From Fischerella sp. PCC 9431 (lineage in GTDB: Bacteria; Cyanobacteriota; Cyanobacteriia; Cyanobacteriales; Nostocaceae), in assembly GCF_000447295.1 (NCBI RefSeq), contig NZ_KE650771.1:1239966-1290630 (forward strand): a stretch of 50,665 nt of DNA, in the 5' to 3' direction. The notes beneath the pieces were generated by a model, which worked only from the letters and a program-made list of their open reading frames with translations, ran no database searches and was not told the origin of the DNA. The translations under genes and the position numbers were made by a program. Positions within the stretch are counted from its first letter, which is position 1; every line of letters begins with the position of its first letter. Positions 41,756-50,436 of the stretch are shown in pieces.

Positions 41756-44700
41756 ATGAAAGAGCAACTGCTACAGAATATCTTGGATAGCTTACCTGTC
41801 AGCGCAGCTTTCCTACGAGTAATTTTTGAACATTCAGCAGTTGGGATTGCATTTCTAGATCTTGATGGACGATTTGTCAAGATTAATCCGGGTACTGAGC
41901 AGATGCTTGGCTATAATGAGCAAGCTTTGCAAGGAAAGAAATTTATTGATCTGATTGATGAAAGCGATCGCACAATAAATCAGTCTCTGTTTGCACAATT
42001 GCTCCAACGAGAACGAGAAGTTTTTCAAACCGAATCACGCTATCGTTGTCAGAATGGCAATAGTATCTATCTACGAAATACTGTCTCACTCATTTTTGCT
42101 GAAAATAGTCAACCTCTATTGGCGATCGCTGTCATGGAAAAAACCAGCAATTGTCAAGAAGTTGAATTGGGAGAAGGGTTAGCCAAAATTTTAGATAATA
42201 ATCCCAAATTTGCTGATTTAGCAACACTAGAGGAGATCGAGCAGGGAAAAAAAGCACTAGAGCAACTGCGTGAAAGTGAAGAGCGACTCAGATTGATCCT
42301 CGACTTCAATGATATTGGTAGTTGGGATTGGCAGATTGCTACAGGTGAGGTGATATGGAATGAGAACCACTTTCGATTGCTCGGTTTGACACCTCATGAA
42401 ATAGTACCCAATTATCAAGTATGGCGCGATCGCGTCCATCCCGAAGAGATTGACCGGATTGAGCAGGCTATTTGGTATGCTCTGGACACTCATAGTGACT
42501 ATAAAGGCGAATTTCGTGTTATTTATCCTGATGGTAGCCTGCACTGGATGATGGCAAGAGGTCGGGGAATTTATGACACTCAAGGTAAACCAGTGCGTAT
42601 GATCGGGGTAATTCTTGACATCAGCGATCGCAAAACAACAGAAGAAGCTTTAAAAGCCTCAGAAACCAAGCTTAATACTGTCCTTAATAGTGTAAACGCG
42701 GCCATTGTCTCTTGTCGGCTTTTTGCAGACAAAACAGTGCAATATGACTACTGCTCCCCTGGTTGTGAGAGAATTTTTGGCTATACAGGAGCAGAATTTA
42801 TGGCAGATCCAAAGCTCTGGAACTCACTAATCTTACATGAAGATCTGGAAAATAAGTTGCCATCATGCTTGCGGGACATATATGCAGAACGTCCCACTAC
42901 ACTGGAGTATAGATTTCGGCACAAAGATGGCTCTTTACGTTGGAACTCGGAAAGTGTAATTTCTCAACGGGATAAAGCAGCAGACTGCTGGCTAGTTACC
43001 ACTGTGGTAGTAGATATTACGGCTCACAAGCAATCAGAACTTGCACTCAAGGAACGAGAAGCAATGCTACGTTCGATAGGTGATAATTTACCCAATGGTA
43101 TGATTTATCAGCTTATACGGAATGTCGATGGTAGTTATAAATACAATTATATGAGTGCAGGTTGTGAGTACCTGTTTGGACTCAAGACAGAAGCCATTTT
43201 GCAAAATTCCCGTCTCCTCTTCACAACAATTGTGAAAGAAGATCTCCCCCGCAAAGCTCAAGCAGTTGCTGAGTCGATACATAACTTGTCAGTTTTCGAC
43301 ATTCAACTACGTAGAGTAAGGCCTTCTGGTGAAATCAGATGGTCACATATTCGTTCAGCACCCCGTCTCCTGGAAGACGGTCGCATCGTTTGGGATGGGG
43401 TTGAACTTGATATTACTAACTCTAAGCGAACAGAAGAGGAACTTAGGCAACAAAAAGAATTTCTCCAAACAATATTCGATCATATCCCTGTTATGGTCGC
43501 TTTATTTGATTGCAATGGTCAAATTCAGTTGGTTAACCGAGAATTAGAGCGAATTCTTGGTTGGTCAGAACAAAAAATCAAAGAGAAAGGCAACTCCCTA
43601 CTAAGTGAATGTTACCCAGATCCTGAGTATCGTCAGCAAGTGTGTAATTATATCTTCATTGCATCTGGAAAATGGGAAGACTTTAAAACTCACACTGCTG
43701 ATGGCAAGATTTTAGATACCTCGTGGGCAAATGTGCGGTTATCTGATGGTAGTATTATTGGTATTGGGCAAGATATTAGCGATCGCAAGCGAGCCGAAGA
43801 AGAACTCAGGCGATTCAGCACAGGTTTAGAAATCCGCGTCCAAGAGCGAACACGGGAATTACGGGAGAGTGAAGAACGCTTTCGTAGTGCATTTGACAAT
43901 GCTTTTCATGGTATAGCTTTAGCCAAGCCTGATGGTCACTTGTTAAAAGTAAATCGTGCTTTTTGTGAAATTTTGGGTTATTCAAAACAGGAGTTACTTG
44001 CAGAAAATTTTATTTTAAATAATATTACCCACCCAGATGACCTGGAATTACACCTAAATGCTTGGCAAGGAATTTTAGCCGGTAACATTTCTCGAATTCA
44101 AATTGAGAAACGCTACTTTCACAAACTTGGTCATATTATCTGGGTAACATATAGTTCTTCCCTAGTTCGAGATAGTCAAAATCAATCATTGTACTTAGTC
44201 ATACAAATTCAAGATATCACTGAACGTCGGGCAATTGATAAAATGAAAGATGAGTTCATCTCAATTGTCAGCCATGAACTGCGAACTCCTCTGTCTTCTA
44301 TTCGCGGTTCTCTGGGACTACTTGCTGCTGGGGTACTCGATAACGAACCTGAAGCTAGCAAGCAGATGTTAGAAATTGCTGCGAGCGAGTCGGAGCGATT
44401 AGTGCGTTTGGTAAATGATATCCTTGACCTAGAAAGGCTAGAGGCAAACAAAATTAGATTAAATCAACATTGGTGTGATGCTGTTGACTTGATACAACAG
44501 GCGATAGAAACTTTGCGACCCCTAGCTGAGGAAAATAAGATTACAATTTCCTTTGTATCTTCAAGAATACAAATATGGGCTGATGAGGACTGGATTATTC
44601 AAACGATAGTAAATCTACTGAGTAATGCCATTAAATTTTCCCATCATGGAACTACAATTAGAATTAGTGCTGAAGACCAAGGCGAACGAGTTCTGTTTAA

Positions 44701-44923
44701 AGTCCAAGACCTAGGAAGGGGTATACCTAGCGATAAATTGGAAAGCATCTTTGGCAGATTCCAACAAGTTGATGCTTCAGATGCTCGTCAGAAGGGAGGT
44801 ACAGGTCTAGGACTGGCTATTTGCCGTAAAATAGTTCAACAGCACGGGGGACGCATCTGGGTAGAAAGTATTTTAGGTCAAGGCAGTACTTTTTACTTTA
44901 CCTTACCGACACCCATTGAGTAA
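41756..44923 (+). CDS. Multi-PAS histidine kinase, 1055 aa
   Basis: This is a sensor histidine kinase without a receiver domain. At least five PAS/PAC modules are visible up to about residue 820, for example LDLDGRFVKINPGTEQMLGY, DIGSWDWQIATGEVIWNENH and IRWSHIRSAPRLLEDGRIVW, the last with the ITERR linker at the end. The HisKA box is FISIVSHELRTPLSSIRGSL with phospho-acceptor His840, followed by ATPase motifs: N box VNLLSNAIKFSHH (about 950-960), G1 DLGRGIP and G2 GGTGLGLAICRKI (to about 1025). There are no transmembrane helices, so the sensor is cytosolic; ligand or redox sensing by the PAS domains cannot be assigned. It lies 38 nt after the RcaC-like gene and 37 nt before a receiver gene, so it is probably the kinase of the cluster. 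Confidence 0.93.
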   Translation: MKEQLLQNILDSLPVSAAFLRVIFEHSAVGIAFLDLDGRFVKINPGTEQMLGYNEQALQGKKFIDLIDESDRTINQSLFAQLLQREREVFQTESRYRCQNGNSIYLRNTVSLIFAENSQPLLAIAVMEKTSNCQEVELGEGLAKILDNNPKFADLATLEEIEQGKKALEQLRESEERLRLILDFNDIGSWDWQIATGEVIWNENHFRLLGLTPHEIVPNYQVWRDRVHPEEIDRIEQAIWYALDTHSDYKGEFRVIYPDGSLHWMMARGRGIYDTQGKPVRMIGVILDISDRKTTEEALKASETKLNTVLNSVNAAIVSCRLFADKTVQYDYCSPGCERIFGYTGAEFMADPKLWNSLILHEDLENKLPSCLRDIYAERPTTLEYRFRHKDGSLRWNSESVISQRDKAADCWLVTTVVVDITAHKQSELALKEREAMLRSIGDNLPNGMIYQLIRNVDGSYKYNYMSAGCEYLFGLKTEAILQNSRLLFTTIVKEDLPRKAQAVAESIHNLSVFDIQLRRVRPSGEIRWSHIRSAPRLLEDGRIVWDGVELDITNSKRTEEELRQQKEFLQTIFDHIPVMVALFDCNGQIQLVNRELERILGWSEQKIKEKGNSLLSECYPDPEYRQQVCNYIFIASGKWEDFKTHTADGKILDTSWANVRLSDGSIIGIGQDISDRKRAEEELRRFSTGLEIRVQERTRELRESEERFRSAFDNAFHGIALAKPDGHLLKVNRAFCEILGYSKQELLAENFILNNITHPDDLELHLNAWQGILAGNISRIQIEKRYFHKLGHIIWVTYSSSLVRDSQNQSLYLVIQIQDITERRAIDKMKDEFISIVSHELRTPLSSIRGSLGLLAAGVLDNEPEASKQMLEIAASESERLVRLVNDILDLERLEANKIRLNQHWCDAVDLIQQAIETLRPLAEENKITISFVSSRIQIWADEDWIIQTIVNLLSNAIKFSHHGTTIRISAEDQGERVLFKVQDLGRGIPSDKLESIFGRFQQVDASDARQKGGTGLGLAICRKIVQQHGGRIWVESILGQGSTFYFTLPTPIE

Positions 44924-44960
44924 TCTTGACAACTTTATTTTTTGATCATCTTGTTTGCTT

Positions 44961-45338
44961 ATGTCGGCAAAGAGTATTCTGTTAATTGACGATGAAAAGC
45001 ATCTGTCTACAGTAATTCAAGCTTGTTTGGAAAAATTGGGTGGTTGGATAGTACTGAAAGCCTCTTCAGGTAGCGAAGGCTTACGCAAAGCTAATACTGA
45101 ACAACCAGATGCTATTTTGCTAGATATTATGATGCCTGATATTGATGGAGTTACCCTACTTCAAAAGCTCCAAGAAAGTCCTACAACACAATCTATTCCA
45201 GTAATTTTACTTACTGCTAAGGTTCAACAGAATAACTATAAACAATATTCACAGTTGCCTATTATAGGGGTAATTGCTAAACCTTTTGATCCTTTGACTT
45301 TAGCAGAGCAGGTTGCTAAAGCTCTGAAGTGGCAATAA
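44961..45338 (+). CDS. Stand-alone receiver-domain response regulator, 125 aa
   Basis: This is a single CheY-like receiver domain with no output domain. Started at ATG 44961 (MSAKSILLIDDEKHLSTVIQ); an upstream TTG at 44955 gives two extra residues. It has the acidic pair Asp10-Asp11, the phospho-acceptor Asp55 (AILLDIMMPDIDG), Thr in ILLTAKVQ (about 86) and the conserved Lys-Pro of AKPFDP (about 108). Such proteins shuttle phosphate or bind a partner protein. It follows the kinase by 37 nt. A second stand-alone receiver is at 47223. Confidence 0.9.
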   Translation: MSAKSILLIDDEKHLSTVIQACLEKLGGWIVLKASSGSEGLRKANTEQPDAILLDIMMPDIDGVTLLQKLQESPTTQSIPVILLTAKVQQNNYKQYSQLPIIGVIAKPFDPLTLAEQVAKALKWQ

Positions 45339-45464
45339 ATAATTTATTGAAAATCCTCAGAATTTCCTCATTTTTTTTACTTAAATTTAAGACCAAAAGC
45401 ACCTGAGTTTGTGATTGGGTTTAGCTAGGTAGCTTGTGGCTAATTTATAGCAAGAGGAGATTTG

Positions 45465-45914
45465 ATGGCTTCAGAGGAATGGAAAAATTTACAAGCATTA
45501 CACATTCTGCAACATTATCTGAACAATGTAATTGATGATGTGGATAACAATAGCCAGATTTCATCGCTGTGGTTGAACGATCCTTCGCATAATTCGATCA
45601 CAATGTGTATTGTTTTTGAAACTAAATCAGGAATTATTGTCAACGCAAGGATTCCGGATTTAGTAGCTGATAGTCTAGAGATTCAAGTCAGCGATGAAGT
45701 TGTGTTTATCCAAGGAAAGCAGTACAAATATGCAAAAGACGAAGACAACTATCAGTTAGAGGGTCGCTATAGCCAATTCCAAAGTATTATTCCCCTACCA
45801 ATTTTAATTGAACCTGAGATCGCGATCGCTAACTTAAAAAACGATATGCTGACTATCGTCCTTCAAAAATCATCGCGATCGCGTCAGCAAGTCAAGGTTC
45901 AAATACTTAATTAA
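45465..45914 (+). CDS. Hsp20/alpha-crystallin-fold protein, 149 aa
   Basis: Small heat-shock-like protein. ATG at 45465 follows the ribosome binding site AGAGGAGA (45454-45460). Residues about 65-149 match the alpha-crystallin beta-sandwich in order: VNARIPDLVADSLEIQVSDE, VVFIQGKQYKY, YSQFQSIIPLPILIEPEIAI, NLKNDMLTIVLQKS. The family signature A-x-x-x-n-G-v-L is here ANLKNDMLTIVL. The N-terminal arm (WKNLQALHILQHYLNNVIDD) differs from classical HspA. The C-terminal I-x-I/V motif is weak (VKVQIL). It stands within the two-component cluster, unusual for a chaperone; an adaptor role is possible but inferred. Confidence 0.75.
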   Translation: MASEEWKNLQALHILQHYLNNVIDDVDNNSQISSLWLNDPSHNSITMCIVFETKSGIIVNARIPDLVADSLEIQVSDEVVFIQGKQYKYAKDEDNYQLEGRYSQFQSIIPLPILIEPEIAIANLKNDMLTIVLQKSSRSRQQVKVQILN

Positions 45915-46132
45915 TATCTAGGAATAGACAAGCCTAGCTAGAAAGTTTATCTCAAAAGTGATTTTAAATTAAATAATTTTTGCAAAGTCAAGCAAACAAG
46001 AAGCTAACTATTGCATCTTTTCTTTTATTGTTAATATGCTTTAAAATTTAAAACTTGAAATTCTAAACAGCTTACTAAACAAGTAAACTTTACTTGTTTG
46101 TAATACTAAAATTTCAAAAATAATAAAAAATC
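45915..46132. other. AT-rich spacer before the 346-aa gene
   Basis: No gene is recognisable. The stretch is AT-rich and contains AAACAAGTAAACTTTACTTG (46077-46096), an inverted repeat AAGTAAA / TTTACTT, just upstream of the next start. It could be a promoter or operator element. Confidence 0.4.
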
Positions 46133-47173
46133 ATGCTTTTATCAACTCCGATTGTTAAAACTCCCTCTGTTGAACGCTTACTACAATTATGGAAACAGCG
46201 TTATGCAACAGATTTATCTTCTCTGTCTTTATTTGAAGAACCTTCTGTAAATTCTTTCAATGCGGCTGTTTCTCCAATAGGGCGAGCCTTAACTACTGAA
46301 AAACTAAAGCTTAATGCCTTAAATATCAATACTCAGATGGCATGGCTACTAACAAAATCGCTCTACAATTATATTCCTAATCTTTTAGATTTTTCAGAAG
46401 CGAGACGCATTACTGAAGTTACTTTTACTGTATATAGTCAAATACTTAATATCTATCAACAACAATCGCTAACTACTGACTCATCTACAGAAGAAACATC
46501 AAACAAAAAAATTCTCAATTCCTGGGAGATACCTCCAATTGAAGAGTTAGCATCAACACTTGAACCAACATTAATAGCATTTCAAGCGGAACATACAGCA
46601 TGTCAAGACTGGCAAGCCCTTGGCTTTTTAACAACACAGTTAAAATTTACTAACAAGTTAATTTTTAAACAGCTCACACCTGTTGAGAAAATACTACTTT
46701 GTCCCTACTTCAAATTTGTTGAAGAGCAAGTCGCAATTCCTTGGCAAAGAATTTGCGCTGCGAGTCATAAACAAGAATTGGATTCGCCAATATTAATCCT
46801 TGTCGGTCAAGTTTTACATAACTCTGAAAACATTACCAAAAGAGTTTATCAGCAACTAGTGGAAGGTTTTCCCAAGTATCGCAGTCGTAGTGGTTGGTTA
46901 ACCGATCCTGATATAGCACACTCAACCATGCGTGATTTAAATATGTTTCAAGCCTACCTCTGCTTGTGTATTTTAGAGCAGAGTCTGAGGCCCTTGGAAC
47001 AAGAACTGCTTCCTTTATGTGAAATAGTTTTGGAAAAAGTAGAAGTTCAATGGAAGATTCTAGAGCAGTGGATTCAAATATTATTACATGAAATCGTAAG
47101 GCATGTACATCAAGAATATCAAGCTATTTTACTAGCTTATATTCAAGGAATGCGACAGACATTTTATAAATAG
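46133..47173 (+). CDS. Hypothetical protein in signalling cluster, 346 aa
   Basis: I do not recognise this protein. The sequence is almost entirely alpha-helical, without signal peptide or membrane segment: SVERLLQLWKQRYATDLSSL, LNINTQMAWLLTKSLYNYIP and LFDFSEARRITEVTFTVY-like helices, later KLIFKQLTPVEKILLCPYFK, QICILEQ-type helices and a C-terminal LEQWIQILLHEIVRHVHQEY. It has no catalytic signature and no obvious HPt motif; the His residues near the end (HEIVRHVHQEY, about 320-331) are interesting but not in a recognised HPt pattern. It stands between an Hsp20-like gene and a receiver gene, all on one strand, so a phosphorelay partner role is conceivable. Confidence 0.65.
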   Translation: MLLSTPIVKTPSVERLLQLWKQRYATDLSSLSLFEEPSVNSFNAAVSPIGRALTTEKLKLNALNINTQMAWLLTKSLYNYIPNLLDFSEARRITEVTFTVYSQILNIYQQQSLTTDSSTEETSNKKILNSWEIPPIEELASTLEPTLIAFQAEHTACQDWQALGFLTTQLKFTNKLIFKQLTPVEKILLCPYFKFVEEQVAIPWQRICAASHKQELDSPILILVGQVLHNSENITKRVYQQLVEGFPKYRSRSGWLTDPDIAHSTMRDLNMFQAYLCLCILEQSLRPLEQELLPLCEIVLEKVEVQWKILEQWIQILLHEIVRHVHQEYQAILLAYIQGMRQTFYK

Positions 47174-47222
47174 GTTTTATGAACATCTCACTTAATTTTT
47201 TTCATCAAGAAATTTCGAGATT

Positions 47223-47627
47223 ATGACCAAGGAAACTACCAAAAAAATTTTATTTGTTGATGATGATCTTCACATGCAATACATTGTAAAAATCTGTTTA
47301 AAAAGTTTCACTGATTGGGAAGTATTATTGGCAAACTCAGGTTTAGAAGGATTAAGTAAGGCAGAGACAGAAAAACCAGATGCTATCTTACTTGATGGTA
47401 TGATGCCCGAAATGAATGGTGTTACTTGCCTGCAACACCTACAGTTAAATCCTAAAACTCAGTCACTTCCAGTTATATTTTTAACTGTAAAATCTGGTTT
47501 GACAGAGCCACATAGATTTTTAGAATTGGGTGCAGTGGGTGCGATCGCTAAACCGTTCGATCCTGTAACTCTAGTTGCTAAAATGAGAAAAATTCTGGGT
47601 TGGAACACAGAGGATTTAAAAACATAA
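47223..47627 (+). CDS. Stand-alone receiver-domain response regulator, 134 aa
   Basis: This is a CheY-like receiver with the acidic pocket Asp13-Asp14 (FVDDDLHM), phospho-acceptor Asp58 (AILLDGMMPEMNG), the Thr/Ser position in IFLTVKSG (about 89) and Lys-Pro in AIAKPFDPVTL (about 112). The sequence is closely related to the receiver at 44961-45338 (both have KPFDP and AxxL at matching positions), so the two are likely duplicates. There is no output domain. It is the last gene of the signalling cluster; a hairpin lies 22 nt after its stop. Confidence 0.92.
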   Translation: MTKETTKKILFVDDDLHMQYIVKICLKSFTDWEVLLANSGLEGLSKAETEKPDAILLDGMMPEMNGVTCLQHLQLNPKTQSLPVIFLTVKSGLTEPHRFLELGAVGAIAKPFDPVTLVAKMRKILGWNTEDLKT

Positions 47628-47649
47628 AGACTTAAAAAGTATAAAATCA

Positions 47650-47668
47650 GGTGGGCAAAATACCCACC
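47650..47668. terminator. Hairpin between convergent genes
   Basis: GGTGGG (47650-47655) and CCCACC (47663-47668) form a 6-bp stem with a CAAAATA loop. It lies in the 56-nt gap between the receiver gene and the convergent gene at 47684, and is followed by CTAGTTATTT. It is possibly bidirectional; moderate support. Confidence 0.5.
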
Positions 47669-47683
47669 CTAGTTATTTAAGGA

Positions 47684-48118
47684 CTACCGACGCCGCACAT
47701 TTAAGCTATCAAGTCCTTGCTTGATCCAACTCAGACATTCATACTCTGATGTGAATATTTTGGGGGCTGCAATGTTATTCAATGAATCTGGGGGATAGTG
47801 ATCGTAAAAAGATTTACCTTCTTGTCGAGAAACAATTATGAGGCTATTACGGTAAACATAGCGGTTCTGAAAGTAATCACCCTCGCTAACAAATTCTGAA
47901 TTTTGGTCTATATGTTCTTTGGCAATCTCTAAGATATTACTGACACTGCTACCATATATTTTTGCTGGATTTTCTACTTTGTGGAATTGACTTGTGTAAC
48001 CGATTGCTGACAATAATTTATACGAATAAATTTCGTAATTATCCGCTTTTCCAAAAACAAAAGGAATGATTAAATATCCCTTGTAAGAAAATGCGTGTTC
48101 GTAGAGTAGACGACCCAT
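47684..48118 (-). CDS. Hypothetical protein, 144 aa
   Basis: I do not recognise this family. The sequence begins MGRLLYEHAFSYKGYLIIPF, is rich in aromatic residues (Tyr 17 or more) and has mixed alpha/beta character: LLSAIGYTSQFHKVENPAKI, then ILEIAKEHIDQNSEFVSEGD, and ends ECLSWIKQGLDSLNVRRR. It has no membrane segment and no cysteines. Short proteins with similar content are common in filamentous cyanobacteria and unannotated. It converges with the receiver gene. The spacer upstream (48119-48652) is 534 nt and contains no other gene. Confidence 0.6.
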   Translation of the reverse strand: MGRLLYEHAFSYKGYLIIPFVFGKADNYEIYSYKLLSAIGYTSQFHKVENPAKIYGSSVSNILEIAKEHIDQNSEFVSEGDYFQNRYVYRNSLIIVSRQEGKSFYDHYPPDSLNNIAAPKIFTSEYECLSWIKQGLDSLNVRRR

Positions 48119-48652
48119 CTTTACCTCCTATATTGTCACTTTGCTAGAAAGTCTCCTCACTTTTAACCACAACAACAATTATCCCTCTTTTTGCGAATTA
48201 TTCTAAGTTAGGTCACGCAAAATGAGGGCGATCGCTTTTTGTATTTTATCTATCTGCTGAACTCAATTTACCAATCATGTATTGGTAATTTCTCAGGAAG
48301 ATTTTCTAGGCGCGATCGCTAATAATATCATTGACTGAATATTGCCGGTATGATGGGTGATACCCATCATATCAATTTTGCATATTAGCTATCTTTTAAA
48401 TTTGAGTTTCCAAAACGTAATAACCTTAACAATTACGTTTTTTCATCGATTGGAAATAATATAATCTATCAAAACTTTCTATCAATTTAGATAATAAATA
48501 AATACAGGCGTGTTTATACTTTAAAAAGTAGTTGTCATGATCTGGCTACACCAAGGTTTACATCCCTAAACCTCTTTTTCAGTCAGTTGAGGGAAGTAAA
48601 GTAAAGACGCGATCGCTCACATCTCTACTTCATAGGTTAAATGATTGTTAAA
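48119..48652. other. Gene-free spacer with hairpin
   Basis: Between two minus-strand genes. It contains three HIP1 sites (near 48228, 48313, 48611) and a hairpin TATGATGGGT-GAT-ACCCATCATA (48350-48372) followed by TCAATTTTGC. Otherwise AT-rich with no plausible ORF. The hairpin could terminate the upstream gene or be a repeat. Confidence 0.45.
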
Positions 48653-48871
48653 TTAAGAAGCTTTCGCATGTTTATAATTTGCATCCATCCAACAACGGGG
48701 TAGATTTTCACCAGAAGGAAAAACTAAATTTTCTTTTTTGTAAGATTCTGGTGACTGTTCTTCTTGACCTTCTTGATCTCTAGCTTGAATACTATCAATA
48801 CTGGGGTCAATTAACTCTTGAACATCAAGGATTTTCAACAATTCACCACTATCTTTAAGTTGTAGCAACAT
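48653..48871 (-). CDS. Conserved small hypothetical protein, 72 aa
   Basis: I start at ATG 48871 (MLLQLKDSGELLKILDVQEL), because an upstream ACGGAG ribosome binding site fits and this gives a compact protein; a longer version from ATG 48964 would add 31 weak, hydrophobic N-terminal residues. The sequence DPSIDSIQARDQEGQEEQSP followed by a C-terminal FPSGENLPRCWMDANYKHAK has the look of a small conserved cyanobacterial protein I have seen (around 72 residues) with no assigned function. It has an acidic centre and one Cys. It stands alone. Spacer upstream is 130 nt. Confidence 0.6.
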   Translation of the reverse strand: MLLQLKDSGELLKILDVQELIDPSIDSIQARDQEGQEEQSPESYKKENLVFPSGENLPRCWMDANYKHAKAS

Positions 48872-49100
48872 AATAAATAATCTCCGTAAATTTGTAAATT
48901 TAGATTGCTTCAATAAGTAATCAAAAAAAAGCATAATAAACCATGTATCAGTCCTGTTTCTCAAGCTTTAGCAAAAAATTTTGCTAATAGGGTTGACTTA
49001 TAAATAGACTGATACGCAGTTATAGTTTCTCTTTTTCAAAGAGAAAAATTAATTATTAAGTCAAGTAATTTTTAAGTTACTTAACACAAAATCAAAAAGA

Positions 49101-49412
49101 TTACATTTCCCGTTGGAATTTTTCTAAAATATCTACCAAATTTACCTGACATTGCACAGGTAATAAGTCAATCAAAGGAATTTCCCTTCTACCACCACCA
49201 ATTTTGACAGGAATAGATTCTAGAACCTTGATTACATCTTCTTCTTCTACTGACTTACTCTCAGTGAGTATGGGATAAACTTGTTCTGCAACGACAGTAT
49301 GTAACTTGGCGTTTGATAGATATAAATGCCATTTGGCAATATCGATGTAAACGTTTTCGCCAATTTCATTTGCTAGGGCTTCCAGTAATTCTGTGGTGTT
49401 AGTCTTTGCCAT
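49101..49412 (-). CDS. DUF3181 protein, 103 aa
   Basis: This is a small cyanobacterial protein of the DUF3181 family, function unknown. The sequence starts MAKTNTTELLEALANEIGEN, continues VYIDIAKWHLYLSNAKLHTV and has the block VKIGGGRREIPLIDLLPVQC (about 69-88), which I recognise as the family core. There is no signal peptide. Its length is normal for the family. It lies between two small genes on the same strand but separated by more than 100 nt on each side, so it is probably transcribed alone. The start ATG at 49412 is preceded by an AT-rich leader. Confidence 0.8.
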   Translation of the reverse strand: MAKTNTTELLEALANEIGENVYIDIAKWHLYLSNAKLHTVVAEQVYPILTESKSVEEEDVIKVLESIPVKIGGGRREIPLIDLLPVQCQVNLVDILEKFQREM

Positions 49413-49525
49413 AAAAATAACCCTAAGGAACGGAAGCGAATTAATAAACTATTACTATTATCGCTCAATTTCCAGGAGACTCTACAGCCACAAGTTACAA
49501 TTGCCCTAGCTTGATCAGTCCGTCT

Positions 49526-49783
49526 TCAGGTGGATTTAGACCGAATTTCAGAATAATCAGCGATCGCTGCAATATAAATTAAGTGAACTAACAATACCAC
49601 TGACCAGCTTGCTGTCACCCAAGGTAGCCATTCCCAGGTAGCTTTTAAAAAATTGTGAAAAAACCACAACCCTGAATTAAACGCTGCAAATATTGCCACA
49701 TGGACAGCAAAATTCATCCTGTCATCTAGCTTGCGGTAAGCTGGGTCTTTGCGATCTGGTTTACGAGGCCAACGAGGAGGCAT
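49526..49783 (-). CDS. 2TM-domain protein, 85 aa
   Basis: This is a small membrane protein with the 2TM domain pattern. The N-terminus MPPRWPRKPDRKDPAYRKLD is basic and Pro-rich, followed by two helices: FAVHVAIFAAFNSGLWFFHN (about 25-44) and WVTASWSVVLLVHLIYIAAI (about 55-74), with WEWLPW between them. The topology suggests both ends in the cytoplasm. Members are widespread and sometimes fused to kinases, but this one stands alone. Length fits the family. Function is unknown. Confidence 0.75.
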   Translation of the reverse strand: MPPRWPRKPDRKDPAYRKLDDRMNFAVHVAIFAAFNSGLWFFHNFLKATWEWLPWVTASWSVVLLVHLIYIAAIADYSEIRSKST

Positions 49784-50117
49784 ATACTTTGTTACAGATT
49801 TTAATACAATTTGCTTTCTGACCCATTTTAGGATTTTTTCGGGTGTTGTTGCCGTCTACGCAAAAAATCAACTGGACTTCAAATTAAAAGATTAGGACTT
49901 ACGCACTATACAAATTGGCTATTATGTGCATAATGATTGGTTCACAAAACAAGTCCGTTGGTTCACAAAACAAGTTCGTTGGTTCACAAAACAAGTCCGT
50001 TGGTTCACAACACAAGTCCGTTGGTTCACAACACAAGTCCGTAGCGATCGCATTCATAATTTACCGTTCAGACGGACAAAAATTTTTAACATCAGTGGAA
50101 TTAGCTCTTTCAAAAAG
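49784..50117. other. Spacer with 21-nt array and possible tnpB remnant
   Basis: Contains a tandem array (own entry, 49937-50041), one HIP1 site (about 50044), and a plus-strand stretch reading YRSDGQKFLTSVELALSKRS just before the hairpin at 50121 that could be the decayed C-terminus of a tnpB. No intact gene is present. Confidence 0.4.
49937..50041. repeat. 21-nt tandem array, five units
   Basis: Five units start at 49937, 49958, 49979, 50000 and 50021, each TTGGTTCACAA followed by AACAAGTCCG or CACAAGTCCG. Frames remain open and read as GSQNKSV or WFTKQVR, but no start signal supports expression. It is unrelated in sequence to the arrays at 9115 and 37266. Confidence 0.9.
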
Positions 50118-50120
50118 AAG

Positions 50121-50160
50121 CCCCGTGCTCTAAGGCTTCGTTGAGCGTCGGGATGAATTT
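50121..50160 (+). mobile_element. Probable right-end hairpin of a tnpB element remnant
   Basis: The bases GAAGCCCCGTGCTC (about 50120-50132) and GAGCGTCGGGATGAAT (about 50144-50159) form an imperfect stem with wobble pairs. This is the shape of the subterminal right-end hairpin of cyanobacterial tnpB elements. The upstream frame ends ALSKRSPVL at a stop at 50131-50133, reminiscent of a tnpB C-terminus. The rest of the gene is absent, so this would be a solo right end. Assignment is by memory of the family and is uncertain. Confidence 0.35.
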
Positions 50161-50203
50161 TTGGGCAATGACGAATTGACCGACGGGCGTAATTGAACGC
50201 AGT

Positions 50204-50371
50204 TCAATCAGCAATGTTGGTCGATGAGGAATTGCCAATCTCTGGGGCTGGTAACGAGTCAATAAGTTCTTCAATGATCTGAGTCATTGTTTTGTCAGAT
50301 TGGACGGCACATAATTGTAGCTTATAAAAACGTCGTTCAGACATCCTCAATCTTAATTGTTTGTTTTTCAT
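50204..50371 (-). CDS. Small ribbon-helix-helix protein, 55 aa
   Basis: This small ORF encodes MKNKQLRLRMSERRFYKLQL followed by CAVQSDKTMTQIIEELIDSL and a polar tail ending STNIAD. The beta-strand KQLRLRMS, helix ERRFYKLQLCAVQSDK and helix TMTQIIEELIDSLP are the CopG/Arc-type RHH layout: short strand for DNA contact, then two helices forming a dimer. It starts 65 nt from the divergent tnpB at 50437, an arrangement of small RHH genes next to solo tnpB that I remember from cyanobacteria. It could repress tnpB from the shared spacer. No toxin gene is seen beside it. Confidence 0.65.
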   Translation of the reverse strand: MKNKQLRLRMSERRFYKLQLCAVQSDKTMTQIIEELIDSLPAPEIGNSSSTNIAD

Positions 50372-50436
50372 ATTGGTTACACGCTGGATACACGTTTAGG
50401 CTATCTTATTTATAGGTCGATAGCAAAAACAAAGTA

